NCBI GenBank assembly: GCA_963402885.1 | Contig: OY727096.1 | Location: forward strand, 32,655,820 to 32,719,819 | Source: Antedon bifida | Lineage: Eukaryota; Echinodermata; Crinoidea; Comatulida; Antedonidae | Direction: 5' to 3' | DNA length: 64,000 nt | Shown: piece after piece, positions 9,685 to 64,000 of the stretch | Layout of the letters: each line of letters starts with the position of its first letter | How positions within the stretch are numbered: the first letter of the stretch is position 1 | Notes under the pieces: generated by a model | What the model saw: only the letters and a program-made list of their open reading frames with translations | Told to the model about the DNA's origin: nothing | Database searches by the model: none | Program-made: the position numbers and the translations under genes

Positions 9685-12600
9685 ATGATGAGATTTTGTC
9701 CAGATTTACATGCGACAACATCTTTTTACAAATCCTCTAGACTTATTATTATTATTATTAATTTCAAGGCGAATTCTGGTAGTAGCTGTATTCAACTCGA
9801 ACGTGTACTTGCATTAAAGGTAAGAGCGAAATTGATTTCATGCATTTAAAGTGTTGATAACTTGTTTGGCCTAGGCCGTGACTATGGCCTAGCAAATGTG
9901 TTTGTATGGGTGCCAGCCCCGCGGTCGACGCTAATTCTTGTTGGCGGTCTGCTCTGTGGGGTAAAATGCATTTGCTATTATTACTTCCCCCCCCCCCCCC
10001 CCCTAATTACCAATAGGCCTACATATATTTCATAAAGTATTAACAATAACGCATGCCTTTATAGCTTAGTTAGGGTTTAGATATAGTGTCACTCGACACT
10101 TACTTTAATTAATGTATTTACTATATAGGCCGCCTAGGCTAGGCTAGATAGAAAGACTTTTTTGGTTGCCATGAATTGTAAGTCAAACCATGGGCCTGCA
10201 AGGGCTATAGGCCCTAGTAAGATGCTATACTTACTTAAGGCTCCCTGTTATTTTTTTTCTTCAAAACTTATCTACTACGGGTAGTTAGATAGACTAGGCC
10301 TAGGCTTAGATTAGTATTTATCGATTTAGTTTAAAGTAAGCTATTCTTCAAAGTTTAATTTATTTAATATTAACAATCCTACTACTAGTTAGACTAGCCT
10401 ATGTAGCCTGTAATAGATTTTAGGCCTAACATAATTTTAAACTATAAAAAACTAAATGTGTGCTGTATCAGAATAGCATCCATGGGAAACAGACTAAGCC
10501 TTCTAATTGATAGATAAACAATTTAACTTTTATTATAATGATTGTTTAATTAAGTGTAGGCTTCTACTCTTTGATCTAAAGCATTCGTTTAATTAGGCAA
10601 TCAACTGTATTTGTGGATTTAGATAAGATTCTCAAATAATTTGATTGCATTAAAGGAAGTGCTCAGGGATCAAAGAGTTAATACATACACTGTTTAATAA
10701 ACAAAGATTATTCAATTTACTCTAATTTATGTTGTAATTCTTTATATAGTTTTGTTAATTGAAAAAAAAACATAATTATTCATATGTAATATTTTCTTAA
10801 TTTAATTTAGATAAAATAGTTTGTTCTTAGTAGATATGTTTTAATGCTATGTGATTCATTTTATTAATATTTTACATTTAAAGTCTTGGTCTACTATTAA
10901 TTATTACTTGAGAAATTTTAACCCACAGATATTTTATTTAGATTTGATTTTCCTTTATTTACAGCCATTTACTACAACTGCACGGTGCACAGTGGCATTA
11001 TACGGGTAACATTTTCTTTTATCACATACTTTACTTACATATATTTTTGCCTTTGATCAGTTTTTTTAGTTTTGCAGGTGTTCAATAGACAGTACAGTAT
11101 GTTAAGACCAACTTTTCGGCGCAGTGAAGAGGGTGCCTTAATTCTTGAAGATACATCTGCTGCTGTAGTATTTAACAGCTTGAGAAAACGACCAACTGGC
11201 AAGTGTCTAACTCCTGATGATGTACGCCAAGATGCCTTGAAGGAGGTGTGCAGGCTGGGTGGAAACACCAAAGATGAATGTGATGTGTTGGGCTGCTACA
11301 GGTTTCAGCATGGTAAATACAGTGGACAAACATTCAAGTGGATGGTCGAAAATGTACTGGAATATGCAGTATGTTTTGTAATTAAAATGGCTAATGAAAT
11401 TCCAAGTACAAGTTCACTTAATATCAACAAATTCAACTTTAAGAGGTACTTGGAGTCTTTCCCAGAAGGCAAAGAAGCCATAGCAATGAAAGAAATAAAA
11501 CGCCTCAGGAAATGCCCAACTAGACAGACATCGTACATACCTGTTGGTATTGAGCTACAAAAGGTTAAGGATGTCACAGATGAAACACTTTCTGGTACTG
11601 ATGTCTTTGATGCTTCTTTGCAGCCATCAACCTCATATGCACCAGGTAAGACTTATTTCATATTTTGTGTTTTTTGTGCATTTTTTAAATTAATAATTCG
11701 AGGTTTTGCATTTTTAGTGCCTGTGTATGTTGTAGGTTTGCTGGGTTTAGGTTTTTTTTTATGCATTCATTTATACTCAATCATAAAATCGTGTTGTTTA
11801 AATATATTGCTTTCTAGCATACTGTAGATAGCGAATGAAAGTAGTTTACTGCTAAATATTCTTTAATTTTCCGTCTTGCAGCTCAACCAAATACATCTTA
11901 TGAACCTGTTAGTACTATGCCATCCACTACAGAAACTATCAAACATAGTGAAGGTAGTTTATTTCATGTAATTTTAATTATTTTGTTTGATGTTTAAAAC
12001 TAGAAAATGAAAATTACATAATGTAGTTTAATTAATTATACAATTTTGTCTTGGTTTTTCTTGCAGATTGTCTCATACCAGATAAATGGAAGAAGAACTT
12101 GCCCGAGATTGATCAACAGTGGATTTCAAAAACCTTATTCAAGAAATCGAAGAAAGGGACCGCAGAGTTGGATTCAACTAAACTCAAACAACTTTGGTAT
12201 TATCCACCTCAACCGGATCCGCTCAACAAAAACATACCCATGGCCAACAGTTACTTCGGTCATCGTCTTCTTCTTTGGTTGCCCCGCAAGACTTGGCAGG
12301 TCAAGCTGGTCTGCCCTCGGCCAGAATGCAAGAGCTATCCACTAACATCAGGCGGCCTCCATGGAATCGTTCGTCCAGTCCTGGATTTAGACTGCCACTA
12401 CTTTCTTGCAACAGAACAACTGAGGTGCTCTAACTGCCAACAAAGACAAATTGGCTGGAGTGAAAACATTTTAAAGCAACTTGATTTAGCGCATCGCCTT
12501 CAGTTTCCTGTTGTACTTTCGTATCACTTGGCCTGCGACAACCGGGTCCTGCAGCTTCTAAAGTACCGTGGTCTCGGGAACAGTCCATCACAGCTTCGCC

Positions 12601-15600
12601 AACAAGTCTTAGAACAACACACAAGGCGGTGGAATGAGAGAGTGGCTCTCTACTTAGAAAATTGCAAGAAGTTCTGTGGTTCTCATGATGATTATGTCAT
12701 TGCTGCTTCTAAATTTGATGAGGTGTCTAAAATGATTCCTGTTCCCACTGTCCAATGGTTCCTCACCATCTACTGCAACGAAGTAATGGGAAGAATCGAC
12801 GAACTCAAGGCTTCTATCACATCGACGTTCGGAAGAGTGTTGAAGATTGACTCGACCAAAAGGGTAAGTAATTTCTGCAATTTGCTTTTAATTATTTAAA
12901 TTTTTTTTTGCAGATTGTCGGGAAGCTTTCTTCCTAATAATTATTATATTTTTTTTGCAGATTGTAAGGAAGCTAGCCGGTCGTGCATGTGGAACAGGAG
13001 CATGGGCAACAAACGTCGGAAATGAGCACGGCCAGGTGCTCATTACAGTCCTGACTGCTGCAGAAGGATGTGGCCTAAACAACATGACAAACGGTATCAT
13101 TAACCGATATGCTTCGGCAGGCGTACCTCCTCCCGATATTCTCTACGTCGATCGTGACTGCTGCGGTCATTCAAGCATAAGGAAGATGTTCAGCGCCTGG
13201 CCTGACATGCAAATTCGCCTGGACATCTGGCACTTCATGAGGAGAATTGCTGCAGCTTGTTCAACAGAATCACATCAGTTGTATCCGATCTTTCTCAAAC
13301 GTCTTTCCGCTTGCATTTTTGAGTGGAGCGCTGACGATGTTGAACGTCTGAAGCTCGCCAAGCGTGAACAGCTCATTGCAAGCAAGAAGCATTCCAACCC
13401 AACAGACGACATCATATTGAAAAACATCAGCAAGAAGGAGTATGCTTTACATTGTCGCAGGACAACACGAGGGACTCGCGAGACTGCCGACCTAATCCGA
13501 GAGCTCCTGACTTCCCTCGATGGTGAAGAAGGCCGTGACACAATGGGCGTCCCACTCTTAGACTCCGAACAGACCTGGGATATCTGGAGCTCACAAGAGC
13601 GACACATCGCCTGCATCCAGGATCCAGAAGGCATCCCGCTCTACACAAAAACCAGCGAGATGCTTAAGGGTGGAGTTACCTTGCCAGTTTATCGTTGCGC
13701 AAGAGGCTCCACTTCTTTGGAATCGTTTCACCTTCACCTTAACAGGTTTATTCCAGGTACAGTATTACTTTTTATTTGGTATCTACCAAATCTTCAAACC
13801 TATCTACTGATTTTTGTATAATTTCATAATTATGGATGTTTTATTTTTTTCTCAGGTGAGCGTGCTAGCGACTTACATTTCCAAGCTTACCTGATGGAAG
13901 GACTTGTTCGATGGAATGCAAACCGTGCACTAGCTGCTACCCAGTCTGGAGCACCCATCTCCAGTACATATAGTGGACTGCATCAGCATGCTCTCAACAT
14001 ACTGGCAGAGCAAGTGATTGGCAAAAAAGTGTACAAAAGTTTTATCATTCCAAACAAGTACACTGGAGAACTCATCGGAGTGGAGTACCTGTATAGCCAG
14101 TCGAACAAAGTACTCGAAACTCAATTTCCTGTCAAAACAGATACCATTAATGATGAAGACTTTGATGAAGAAATTTACACTTTTGATGTTGATGAAGGTT
14201 ATGATGACAAGACTCAACCTGACTACAAACCACCTAAGCGTTGTTTTAAACCTCGAAATGCTAAAGAAATCTCACCACCCCAGCTGGAGCCCTTGCCTTT
14301 ATGTGACGGTAATGATGATGATGGTGAAGGAAAAGCAGCCCTTATTGACACAGTGAGTTAAATTTGTATTATTAGCTTCTACCTCACAAATTTTGTTTCT
14401 GTTTTGAAATACAATGCACGAGTCTAATAATTTATTTTGTTTTCATATTTTACAATTTAGGAACTTGAGGATTCCACTGGACCGGACAACATTCCAGGCT
14501 ACGCCAAAGTTGAAGCCCTGGCAGACTACCTTATGCAGTTTAAGGAAGACAGTGGAGTGATAAGTCAAAGTCATGCTGAACATGTCGCAAAGTTGTGGAA
14601 CAACCTGGATGCTTATGACAAAACCATTAAGCGCAAAGCACGGCATCAAGATTACTTGACGAAAGGCAGGTTCAAGAAAAGTAAAACTACTTCCGTAATA
14701 CCTGGTGTTGAAAGCACTCGACGGTAAGGCAGTTTCCAGCGTTTTTCACTTTGTTGCATGATGAGTCTTAAATCTAACTCGTTTCTTTGTTGTTTTTTTT
14801 TAAAAAGATGCTTCTTAGGTCAGAACACCGGACCAGCTCAGTGGCCGGACTGCAATCGATATATGGAGTGCATTATTACCAAACTGTGTGAAGCGTATCC
14901 ATCTACCGTATCTATCGAAGGTAAACGTTTCCAGCGCTGGCCGCTCATTACCAAAGGCTACAAGAACATTCGTCGGAAAGTGCTATCGAATGGACACCTG
15001 ATGTTGTTTGCTAAGCTTCAGTTGATGGAGATAAATCGTACGACACTCATCCAGTGGTGAGTTTTAACTTGTTATTACTGTTATTTTACACTACAGTAAA
15101 TACATTCAAGTTTTTAAATACTGTGTTTGATTTATTTACAACAGGTACAACAGAACATCAAAGAAGCAAGAGCGGCAAGTGTTGGAATCTGGCATCTCAG
15201 CAACAGTACCCAAACTTGTCTCTGATAAAACCCTACTTGAACCTTTAACCAAGCCAGCGGTGCTAAACGTTCATACAAGCGCTCCATCTTTCACATTTGT
15301 CCTACCAAAAAACACTTCCGGCCTAGCCTATTTAGGAAACAGACAGTCGATCCCAGTTCCAGGCGAGATAGCAAAACCACCACCATCAGTCCCTGAGGCT
15401 AGCAGTACTCGTATTCCTAGAACTACCCTCTTGTACAGAAAACGAGTGGCTAAAGACATATCGGAAGGGAAACCGATCAAAATATACAAACCAAGAACGT
15501 CTGCGATTGTGTGCTCAAAGTGTAAGCAACCAAGGTTAAATAAGAACCACACTCAGTACTATGGAAATTGGTATTGTGCTGCAACATCTGATGTGACTTT

Positions 15601-15685
15601 TGAAGAATGGAAATCGACTATGGTTGCCATCCGTCGCCTTCGTCAAGAGCGGAAAAAAAGCAGCAACAAGAATGATTCCAAATGA
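9685..15685 (+). CDS. Transposase-like protein with zinc ribbon and DDE-type residues (9 exons)
   Basis: Exons 9685-9819, 11078-11645, 11882-11953, 12067-12863, 12961-13756, 13856-14352, 14461-14723, 14808-15056 and 15145-15685 join in phase to 1305 codons plus TGA. Residues near 120 (HGKYSGQTFKWMVEN) resemble the C-terminal module of ExoX-like nucleases. A zinc ribbon follows (CPRPEC at 341-346, CSNC at 379-382), in a region like Pfam DUF6729. Candidate RNase H-fold acidic residues are D520 (LKIDSTKR), D588/D590 (YVDRDCC), D612 (RLDIWHFMRR) and E778 (SLESFHLHLNRF). The tail is acidic, then basic, with a CSKC...C metal-binding motif near residue 1249. Similar multi-exon genes are known, to my recollection, in fish, cnidarians and echinoderms. 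No flanking inverted repeats were found for the gene itself, so it may be a domesticated transposase. The function is unknown, and exon 1 is the least certain part. Confidence 0.75.
9820..11077 (+). other. First intron of the transposase-like gene
   Basis: The intron is AT-rich with a 15-base C run near 9988-10002 and several AGGCCTA-type strings typical of echinoderm non-coding DNA. A splice-flanked segment 10965-11005 could be an extra exon, but including it would break the reading phase. I see no other gene. Confidence 0.6.
12901..12960 (+). other. Duplicated 3' splice site before the catalytic exon
   Basis: Two near-identical acceptors, each a T-run followed by TTGCAG and then ATTGT(C/A)(G/A)GGAAGCT, lie 47 bp apart (exon starts at 12914 and 12961). 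Only the second keeps the frame open. The first gives seven codons and then a TAA. It looks like a small tandem duplication of the splice site. Confidence 0.8.
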
Positions 15686-15748
15686 TTTTTGTAGCCATGG
15701 ATAGACTTTTTATACTCTTTCATATATCTTCAATTTTTTTTAAATAAT

Positions 15749-15754
15749 AATAAA
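15749..15754 (+). terminator. Poly(A) signal of the transposase-like gene
   Basis: AATAAA followed by an A-run lies about 64 bp after the TGA stop codon. Confidence 0.5.
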
Positions 15755-16733
15755 AAAAAAAAAAAGTTTTTAATGCTGCCAAATCCAAAGAGCAATGATT
15801 AATGTTGTAAATTATTTTGTAATTTTTATAAATTATATTCAGTTTTAATTATTACATTATAATTTACATTATATCATTCATTGCACTTTGTATTTGAAGG
15901 TCCCAAGCCCTTACAAAAAAAGCAGAGGGGAAACTTTTTGCAGTTGAGTGTACATTAAATGGTGAATTCTATATTCTTGTCAAGAGTATTTCCTTAGCAG
16001 TGTAAATTCTCAAATATTTTATATTTATTTCAAGAGCAATTCCACTACAATTCATTTTAATGTGAATCAAATAATTCCTTCCACCAATTCTAATAATATA
16101 TTGTGATAATAACTCATACTATAGAGGTTATCATCCAGTAACCTTTAGTTACTCCTCTGACAGTTACACATATCGTATGGTACCATGTGGCCTAGAAAAA
16201 AAGCCCCAGACAAAGTTAACGGTAATTTTGTCTCAATTTTTGAAAAAGGCTAACTTAATATCAAACTACTTGGAATATTGTTGGCCAATTAGAAGTCAGG
16301 GTGGGTTTTTTAACTAGTTAATTAATAACTAATACAGCACACATATTGTAGTCGAATTTACCGTTTTTTAAAAAACAAAATTCATGTACTATAGTACAAG
16401 GATTTTGTTTCGAAAATTGGATAAAACAATGTCGACTTTCTCAACTTTTAACATAAAATTAAAGTCTTATTATTCTATTATTTAATATTTTTATTCATTT
16501 AATACATCGATCATGTGATAAACCCCTAAAATTGACAGTTTTTAGTATGCCGGTATTCAAAACAACCTCCTAGATTCTTGGGCCCCATTGGCCAATTGTC
16601 CCGTTTCCTCATTATCTAATGACCCAGTCCAATTCAGTTTTAATGACCCCACATGGCTCTGTCCATTTCTTGTCCATTTCTTTTTGCGTTCTTTACCTTT
16701 CCGAATGAGAAGATTGAGCTGTACCCTTTGCGC
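15755..16733. other. Non-coding stretch after the transposase-like gene
   Basis: It is AT-rich with no convincing gene. Near 16390-16400 there is a single CTATAGTACA string like the palindrome centre. Bases 16560-16733 are less AT-rich and unrelated to the flanking array. The stretch ends in TTGCGC (16728-16733), the same six bases that begin the segment at 9453-9458. Confidence 0.5.
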
Positions 16734-19500
16734 AGGGAAATTTTCTAAAAATGGCCAATTTTCGACCCTTTTATTTTTGGACATAAATGGTTACTATCGC
16801 ATAATAAACATGCGCAGAGTCGAATATTGGGTTCTGCGCATGTCAATTATGATATAGTAACCAGTTATATCGAAAAATAAAAAGGTCGAAATTATGCCAT
16901 TTTTTGAAAAAATCCCTGTACTATAGTACAGGGAAATTTTCTAAAAATAGCCAATTTTCGACCCTTTTATTTTTGGACATAAATGGTTACTATCGCATAA
17001 TAAACATGCGCAGAGTCGAATATTGGGTTCTGTGCATGTCAATTATGCTATAGTAACCAGTTATGTCAAAAAATAAAATGGTCGAAAATTATTTTTAGGC
17101 ATAAATGGTAACTATAGCATAATAAACATGCGCATAGTCGAATAATGGGTTCTGCGCATGTCAATTATGCTATAGTAACCAGTTATGTCAAAAAATAAAA
17201 TGGTCGAAAATTATTTTTAGGCATAAATGATTACTGTAGCATAATAAACATGCGCAGAGTCGAATAATGGGTTCTGCGCATGTCAATTATGCTATAGTAA
17301 CCAGTTATATCGAAAAATAAAAAGGTCGAAATTTGGCCATTTTTGGAAAAAATCCCTGTACTATAGTACAGGGAAATTTTCTAAAAATGGCCAATTTTCG
17401 ACCCTTTTATTTTTAGACATAAATGGTTACTATCGCATAATAAACATGCACAGAGTCGAATAATGGGTTCTGCGCATGTCAATTATGCTATAGTAGCCAG
17501 TTAAATGAAAAATTAAAAAGGTCGAAATTTTGCCAATTTTGGAAAAAATTTCTGTACTATAGTACAGGGAAATTTTTGAAAAATGACAAATTTTCGACCC
17601 TTTTATTTTTGGACATAAATAGTTACTATCGCATAATAAACATGCGCAGAGTCGAATAATGGGTTTCTGCGCATGTCAATTATGCTATAGTAACCAGTTA
17701 TGTCAAAAAATAAAATGGTCGAAAATTATTTTTGGACATAAATGGTTACTATAACATAATAAACATGTGCAGAGTTGAATAATGGGTTCTGCGCATGTCA
17801 ATTATGCTATAATAACCAGCTATATCGAAAAATAAAAAGGTCGAAATTTGGCCATTTTTGGAAAAAATCCCTGTACTATACTGCCCCGTCATGAAAGAAC
17901 GACTCAACTGCATAAACCATTTGAGATAATCAACAAAACGTGTTATTGTTTTAGCCCTTCTTATGTGTAGATAATACTATTTTGATTTTCACACCTTTTA
18001 GTAGTACATATAAGTACTCTTTATTGTGTAGAAAGTTTTATTAAATTTACTGACTCTAATTTTAGATATGTCAGTTTTACTGTTTTTTCATAACATTCTT
18101 GGTCAATCATACACAAGAAAATCACGAAAGACTGACTCAACTGCATTTGTCATGAAAGAATCAACTCAACTACAAAATGTATTTTCAAGAAAGTACTAAT
18201 TTAACGTAAAAATATATTAAAAACATTTTATATTATTTAATAATTTGATAATAAGACTTTAGTTCATATAATACTTAGTTATATAGTGATTTTTTAAATG
18301 ATTTATGTTCCTAGGCCAATTTTGTCTACGTCATATAAGGCACCCAAAGCCCATTGTCTGCCTGTGCGTTTTTTGGCTTGTTATAAGCTAAGCCTAAGAC
18401 TAATTGGGGTTTTTGCTTATAAAGAATGAATTTATATGTGATATTATTTCATTAGAGGAAAATGAACAAGAATATATGTTATTCAACATAATGACACCTT
18501 TTAAGGCATGATATTTAAGTCATCCATTTTTAAAATTATTTTTGTCTGGACACTACCGTCGTTATATTGCTAGCAATAAAATTTCCCACTTTTCTGTATA
18601 TATAATAGTGTGTACATATATTTGTATCTAAAAATAAGTTTCAAATATTGTTTTTTATGTTTCTTGTATTTTTAATTTTTAGTTTTAAGTAATAATTTAA
18701 GAGGGAGAATATTCGCATAATGGTGTTCACATACAGTAGTCTCTCCGGGGTATTTAATTCTGAATATTCGAAAAATATAATTAATACTCTAATAGTAACT
18801 AAACAAGTTTAAGTAAGTATTGAATAAAATAAATATTGACAATTATTAGTAGGGCAGTACAAAATTATTTAATGTTTAAAACAACAACATTTGAGTACAC
18901 AGCACACCATTGTTGTGCACTTGACTGGGTTTCCTATGACATAATAGGTGTTAATATGTCAATTGAGTGAGTCTTTCATGACATTTGCAGTTGAGTTAGT
19001 CTTTGATGACAATAGTAACACACACTTGCAATTGAGTGGTATTTTGAATTTTAAATTTTATATTTCTAGTCAAAATTTTGAATATCTAAATATAGCACAA
19101 GGTGTATTATTCCCTAAATAGCCCAAAAAGCTAAAAAAGTGATTTTTGAAAAATGTGTCAGTTGAGTCGTTCTTTCATGACAGGGCAGTATAGTACAGGA
19201 AAATTTTCTAAAAATGGCCAATTTTCGACCCTTTTATTTTTAGACATAAATGGTTACTATCGCATAATAAACATGCGCAGAGTCGAATAATGGGTTATGC
19301 GCATGTCAATTATGCTATAGTAACCAGTTATGTCAAAAAATAAAATGGTCGAAATTATTTTTTGACATAAATGGTTACTATATCATAATAAACATGCGCA
19401 GAGTCGAATAATGGTTTCTGCGCATGTCAATTATGCTATAGTAACCAGTTATATCGAAAAATAAAAAGGTCGAAATTTGGCCATTTTTCGAAAATTTCCC
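16734..19500. repeat. Right palindromic repeat array, interrupted by a DNA element
   Basis: It starts with a lone right half-unit (16734-16816). Units then follow in the order long, short, short, long, long, short, a left half at about 17790-17880, the inserted element 17881-19188, its right half, one short unit and a final left half ending near 19500. Arms are about 80-90 bp, with some 80 percent match between left and right arms by eye. There is no coding capacity. Confidence 0.85.
17881..19188. mobile_element. Non-autonomous DNA transposon, 1308 bp, TATA target duplication
   Basis: The left end CTGCCCCGTCATGAAAGAAC and the right end, whose reverse complement begins CTGCCCTGTCATGAAAGAAC, are inverted repeats of about 30 bp. 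TATA flanks both sides (17877-17880 and 19189-19192), and removing the element restores the palindrome centre ACTATAGT. Variants of TCATGAAAGA..GACTCAACTGCA recur inside near both ends (about 18120-18180 and 18960-19040), like subterminal transposase-binding repeats. There is no ORF of note, so it must depend on a transposase elsewhere. The superfamily was not recognised. Confidence 0.8.
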
Positions 19501-20000
19501 TGGATTTTTAAAAAATCGACTTTTAAAAATTAAATTATTATGCAATAATATTGCCATATATGCGCATATACTGTGTTATCATCATCTTATAGTTTCATAT
19601 AGGAATATTATCGAATCTAAAAAATATGTACTATAGTAGGTCTATAGGGACATTTTTACAGAAAATGGCATAGCAAAGTTTTGATTTTTATCTTTTGACG
19701 TAACTGGTTACTATATTATAATTTGAAATGCATGTTACCTCAATAAATATTAAAAAGTAAATAGTCAATATTTTGGCCAGTTTTGACTTTTTTGTTTGTT
19801 GTTGTTTACTGTATCAAACTTTGTCATGCGCAGATGCACATAATGTTACCTCAAAAAGATTCAAAAGTCAGTACTTTTTTTCGAGCACTATTTTGATTTG
19901 CGTGAAAACATGCGATTGATACGAAAAAAAAAGTTTGACAAGCAAGAATTTGTATAATACATGTCTTCAATAATAATTTAATCAATTTGAAAAACATTGT
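19501..20000. other. Degenerate repeat-derived DNA
   Basis: Fragments related to the palindromic family persist (GTTATCATCATCTTATAG near 19575 also precedes the left array at about 8906; a TACTATAGTA string is near 19630). No gene was seen. Confidence 0.4.
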
Positions 20001-20300
20001 GCAGGTAAGCTTTTCTTGCTTACTGCAGTAAAAGTAGTAGTACTTGCTATTCTCCATAATGCAGAATAATGTAAACTTATGCAAATTTAAAATTATATTA
20101 GGAATTATGTAAAGACAGTTGTACAGGTAAGCTCTCTCGCTTACTGCAGTAAAAGTTGTAGTACTTGCTATTATCCATAATGCAGAATAATGTAAACTTA
20201 TGCAAATTTAAAATTATATTAGGAATTATGTAAAGACACTGTGCAGGTAAGCTCTCTCGCTTACTGCAGTAAAAGTAGTACAGTACTTACTCTTCATCAT
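20001..20300. repeat. Tandem repeat of about 120-122 bp, nearly three units, each with a hairpin
   Basis: CAGGTAAGC recurs at 20002, 20124 and 20244. Each unit carries GTAAGC...GCTTAC followed by CTGCAG, giving a short stem-loop, and TAATGCAGAATAATG. The third unit is incomplete and diverged at its right side. Confidence 0.8.
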
Positions 20301-21189
20301 AATGCAGAATAATGACGTATTAGAAATTAGACAGCAATTTTTTATTAAACCTAGTAGTTAATAGTTAGAGTAATACATATTTGAGTTAAATTTTAAATAT
20401 TATGAAAAAAAAATCATAAATATAAATATGTACATGAAACAAATAAAATCTTTTTACATCATTCATTATGTAAATATGACTCATCATATTTAAAAACATG
20501 CATATATATGTATACAATTTATGCATATGCAAATTAAACTCATGGATATGTAAATCCTAACTAATGCATGCATCCTAATGCATGCATCCTAATGTAGTTC
20601 ATGTAGGCCTACATGAACATATGACTCATGAATATGTCATTGTAAACTCATGCATATGCAATTGCATACCATGTACATCTAAATGTGATAGATGTTTAAA
20701 ATACTTAGATACAGAAATATTTCTAAATAAACAATACTTCTAAATAAATCAAATGCACTGTATATACAAGTTAACACATGATTATACATTTAAATAAATA
20801 AATATTTGGGCTACTAATTGTTGACTATATCTAAGCTTGTTGTTTACATTCCCCAAACCACATATATTATATATAATGCTAATCACTATTATTTTTACTC
20901 CAACAAGGCAATATCAATAGTAATACAAGCAACTGACATTCAGTATAAATATCAATACAGCCTTTTTATATAATGCATCTGCAGAATTTCATTTCTGCAG
21001 TAGATTATGTCATGTTTTCTTCACTATATCTACACTAAAATTTCAATAGTGTTACTACCTTATTGTCAATAAAAAAGTGTCGGTAAAGAAAATAATTGTA
21101 TTCAGAATATGATGCAGGATACATGCAGTGACGTATGAGGATATAATGTGACTACATTGAGCTGTGTCAGAGATGCAGAAGTGAACTTC
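20301..21189 (-). other. 3' flank or UTR of the EGF/CUB gene
   Basis: No gene is seen. The region is AT-rich with repeated ATGCAT strings near 20500-20650. On the minus strand, AATAAA at 20341-20346 (plus-strand TTTATT) is the first candidate poly(A) signal I found after the stop at 21190-21192, but it is about 850 bp away, so the 3' end is uncertain. Confidence 0.35.

Positions 21190-64000
<42,811 letters not shown>

Noticed and set aside
10965-11005. A splice-flanked 41-bp segment as an additional exon of the transposase-like gene
   Set aside because: Adding it shifts the reading frame of the next exon; joining 9819 directly to 11078 keeps phase and gives a total divisible by three.
16588-16857. 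Small frames on both strands at the right array border
   Set aside because: They run into palindromic repeat DNA with no domain and no splice context.

Overview
The window looks like a metazoan genome, most likely an echinoderm or a close deuterostome relative. The genes have many exons with GT/AG introns, the DNA is AT-rich, and it carries many short inverted-repeat elements. The largest locus is a huge EGF/CUB gene of the fibropellin kind. The lineage is an inference from gene content; nothing here fixes the species.

Layout. (1) Positions 131-8220, plus strand: the 3' half (17 exons, 1108 codons to the stop) of a polycystin-1-family membrane protein, with a G-rich minisatellite in the 3' UTR and a poly(A) signal at 8747. 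(2) Positions 8929-9453 and 16734-19500: arrays of palindromic repeat units. (3) Positions 9685-15685, plus strand: a nine-exon, 1305-residue gene for a transposase-like protein (ExoX-C-like segment, zinc ribbon, DDE-like acidic residues). It sits between two half-units of the palindromic array and has its own CCAAT/CRE-type promoter. (4) Positions 17881-19188: a 1308-bp non-autonomous DNA element inserted at the centre of another palindromic unit, with a TATA target duplication. (5) Positions 20001-20300: a 120-122 bp tandem repeat. (6) Positions 21190-64000, minus strand: one very large secreted or matrix EGF-repeat gene. I count 58 coding exons, 90 EGF-like domains and one CUB domain inside the window. 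Its 5' end lies beyond base 64000.

The EGF gene reads right to left. It runs from a tandem array of seven 1.7-2.0 kb units (each encoding four EGF domains in three exons) plus one decayed unit, through many single-EGF exons, to three large exons of 10, 7 and 12 EGF domains. It then passes a 4.7-kb satellite of 39-bp repeats inside an intron, one EGF, the CUB domain, four more EGFs and a short terminal exon with the stop codon. Almost every internal exon is phase 1-1, so exons can be gained or lost without frame damage. This fits the repeated expansion seen at scales of 17, 39, 68, 114 and about 1700 bp.

The three genes show no sign of working together. The shared theme is repeat dynamics: palindromic units that have been split by insertions, and an adhesion-type gene growing by tandem duplication. 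Exon borders come from reading splice consensus and reading phase by eye and may be off by a base or two in places.
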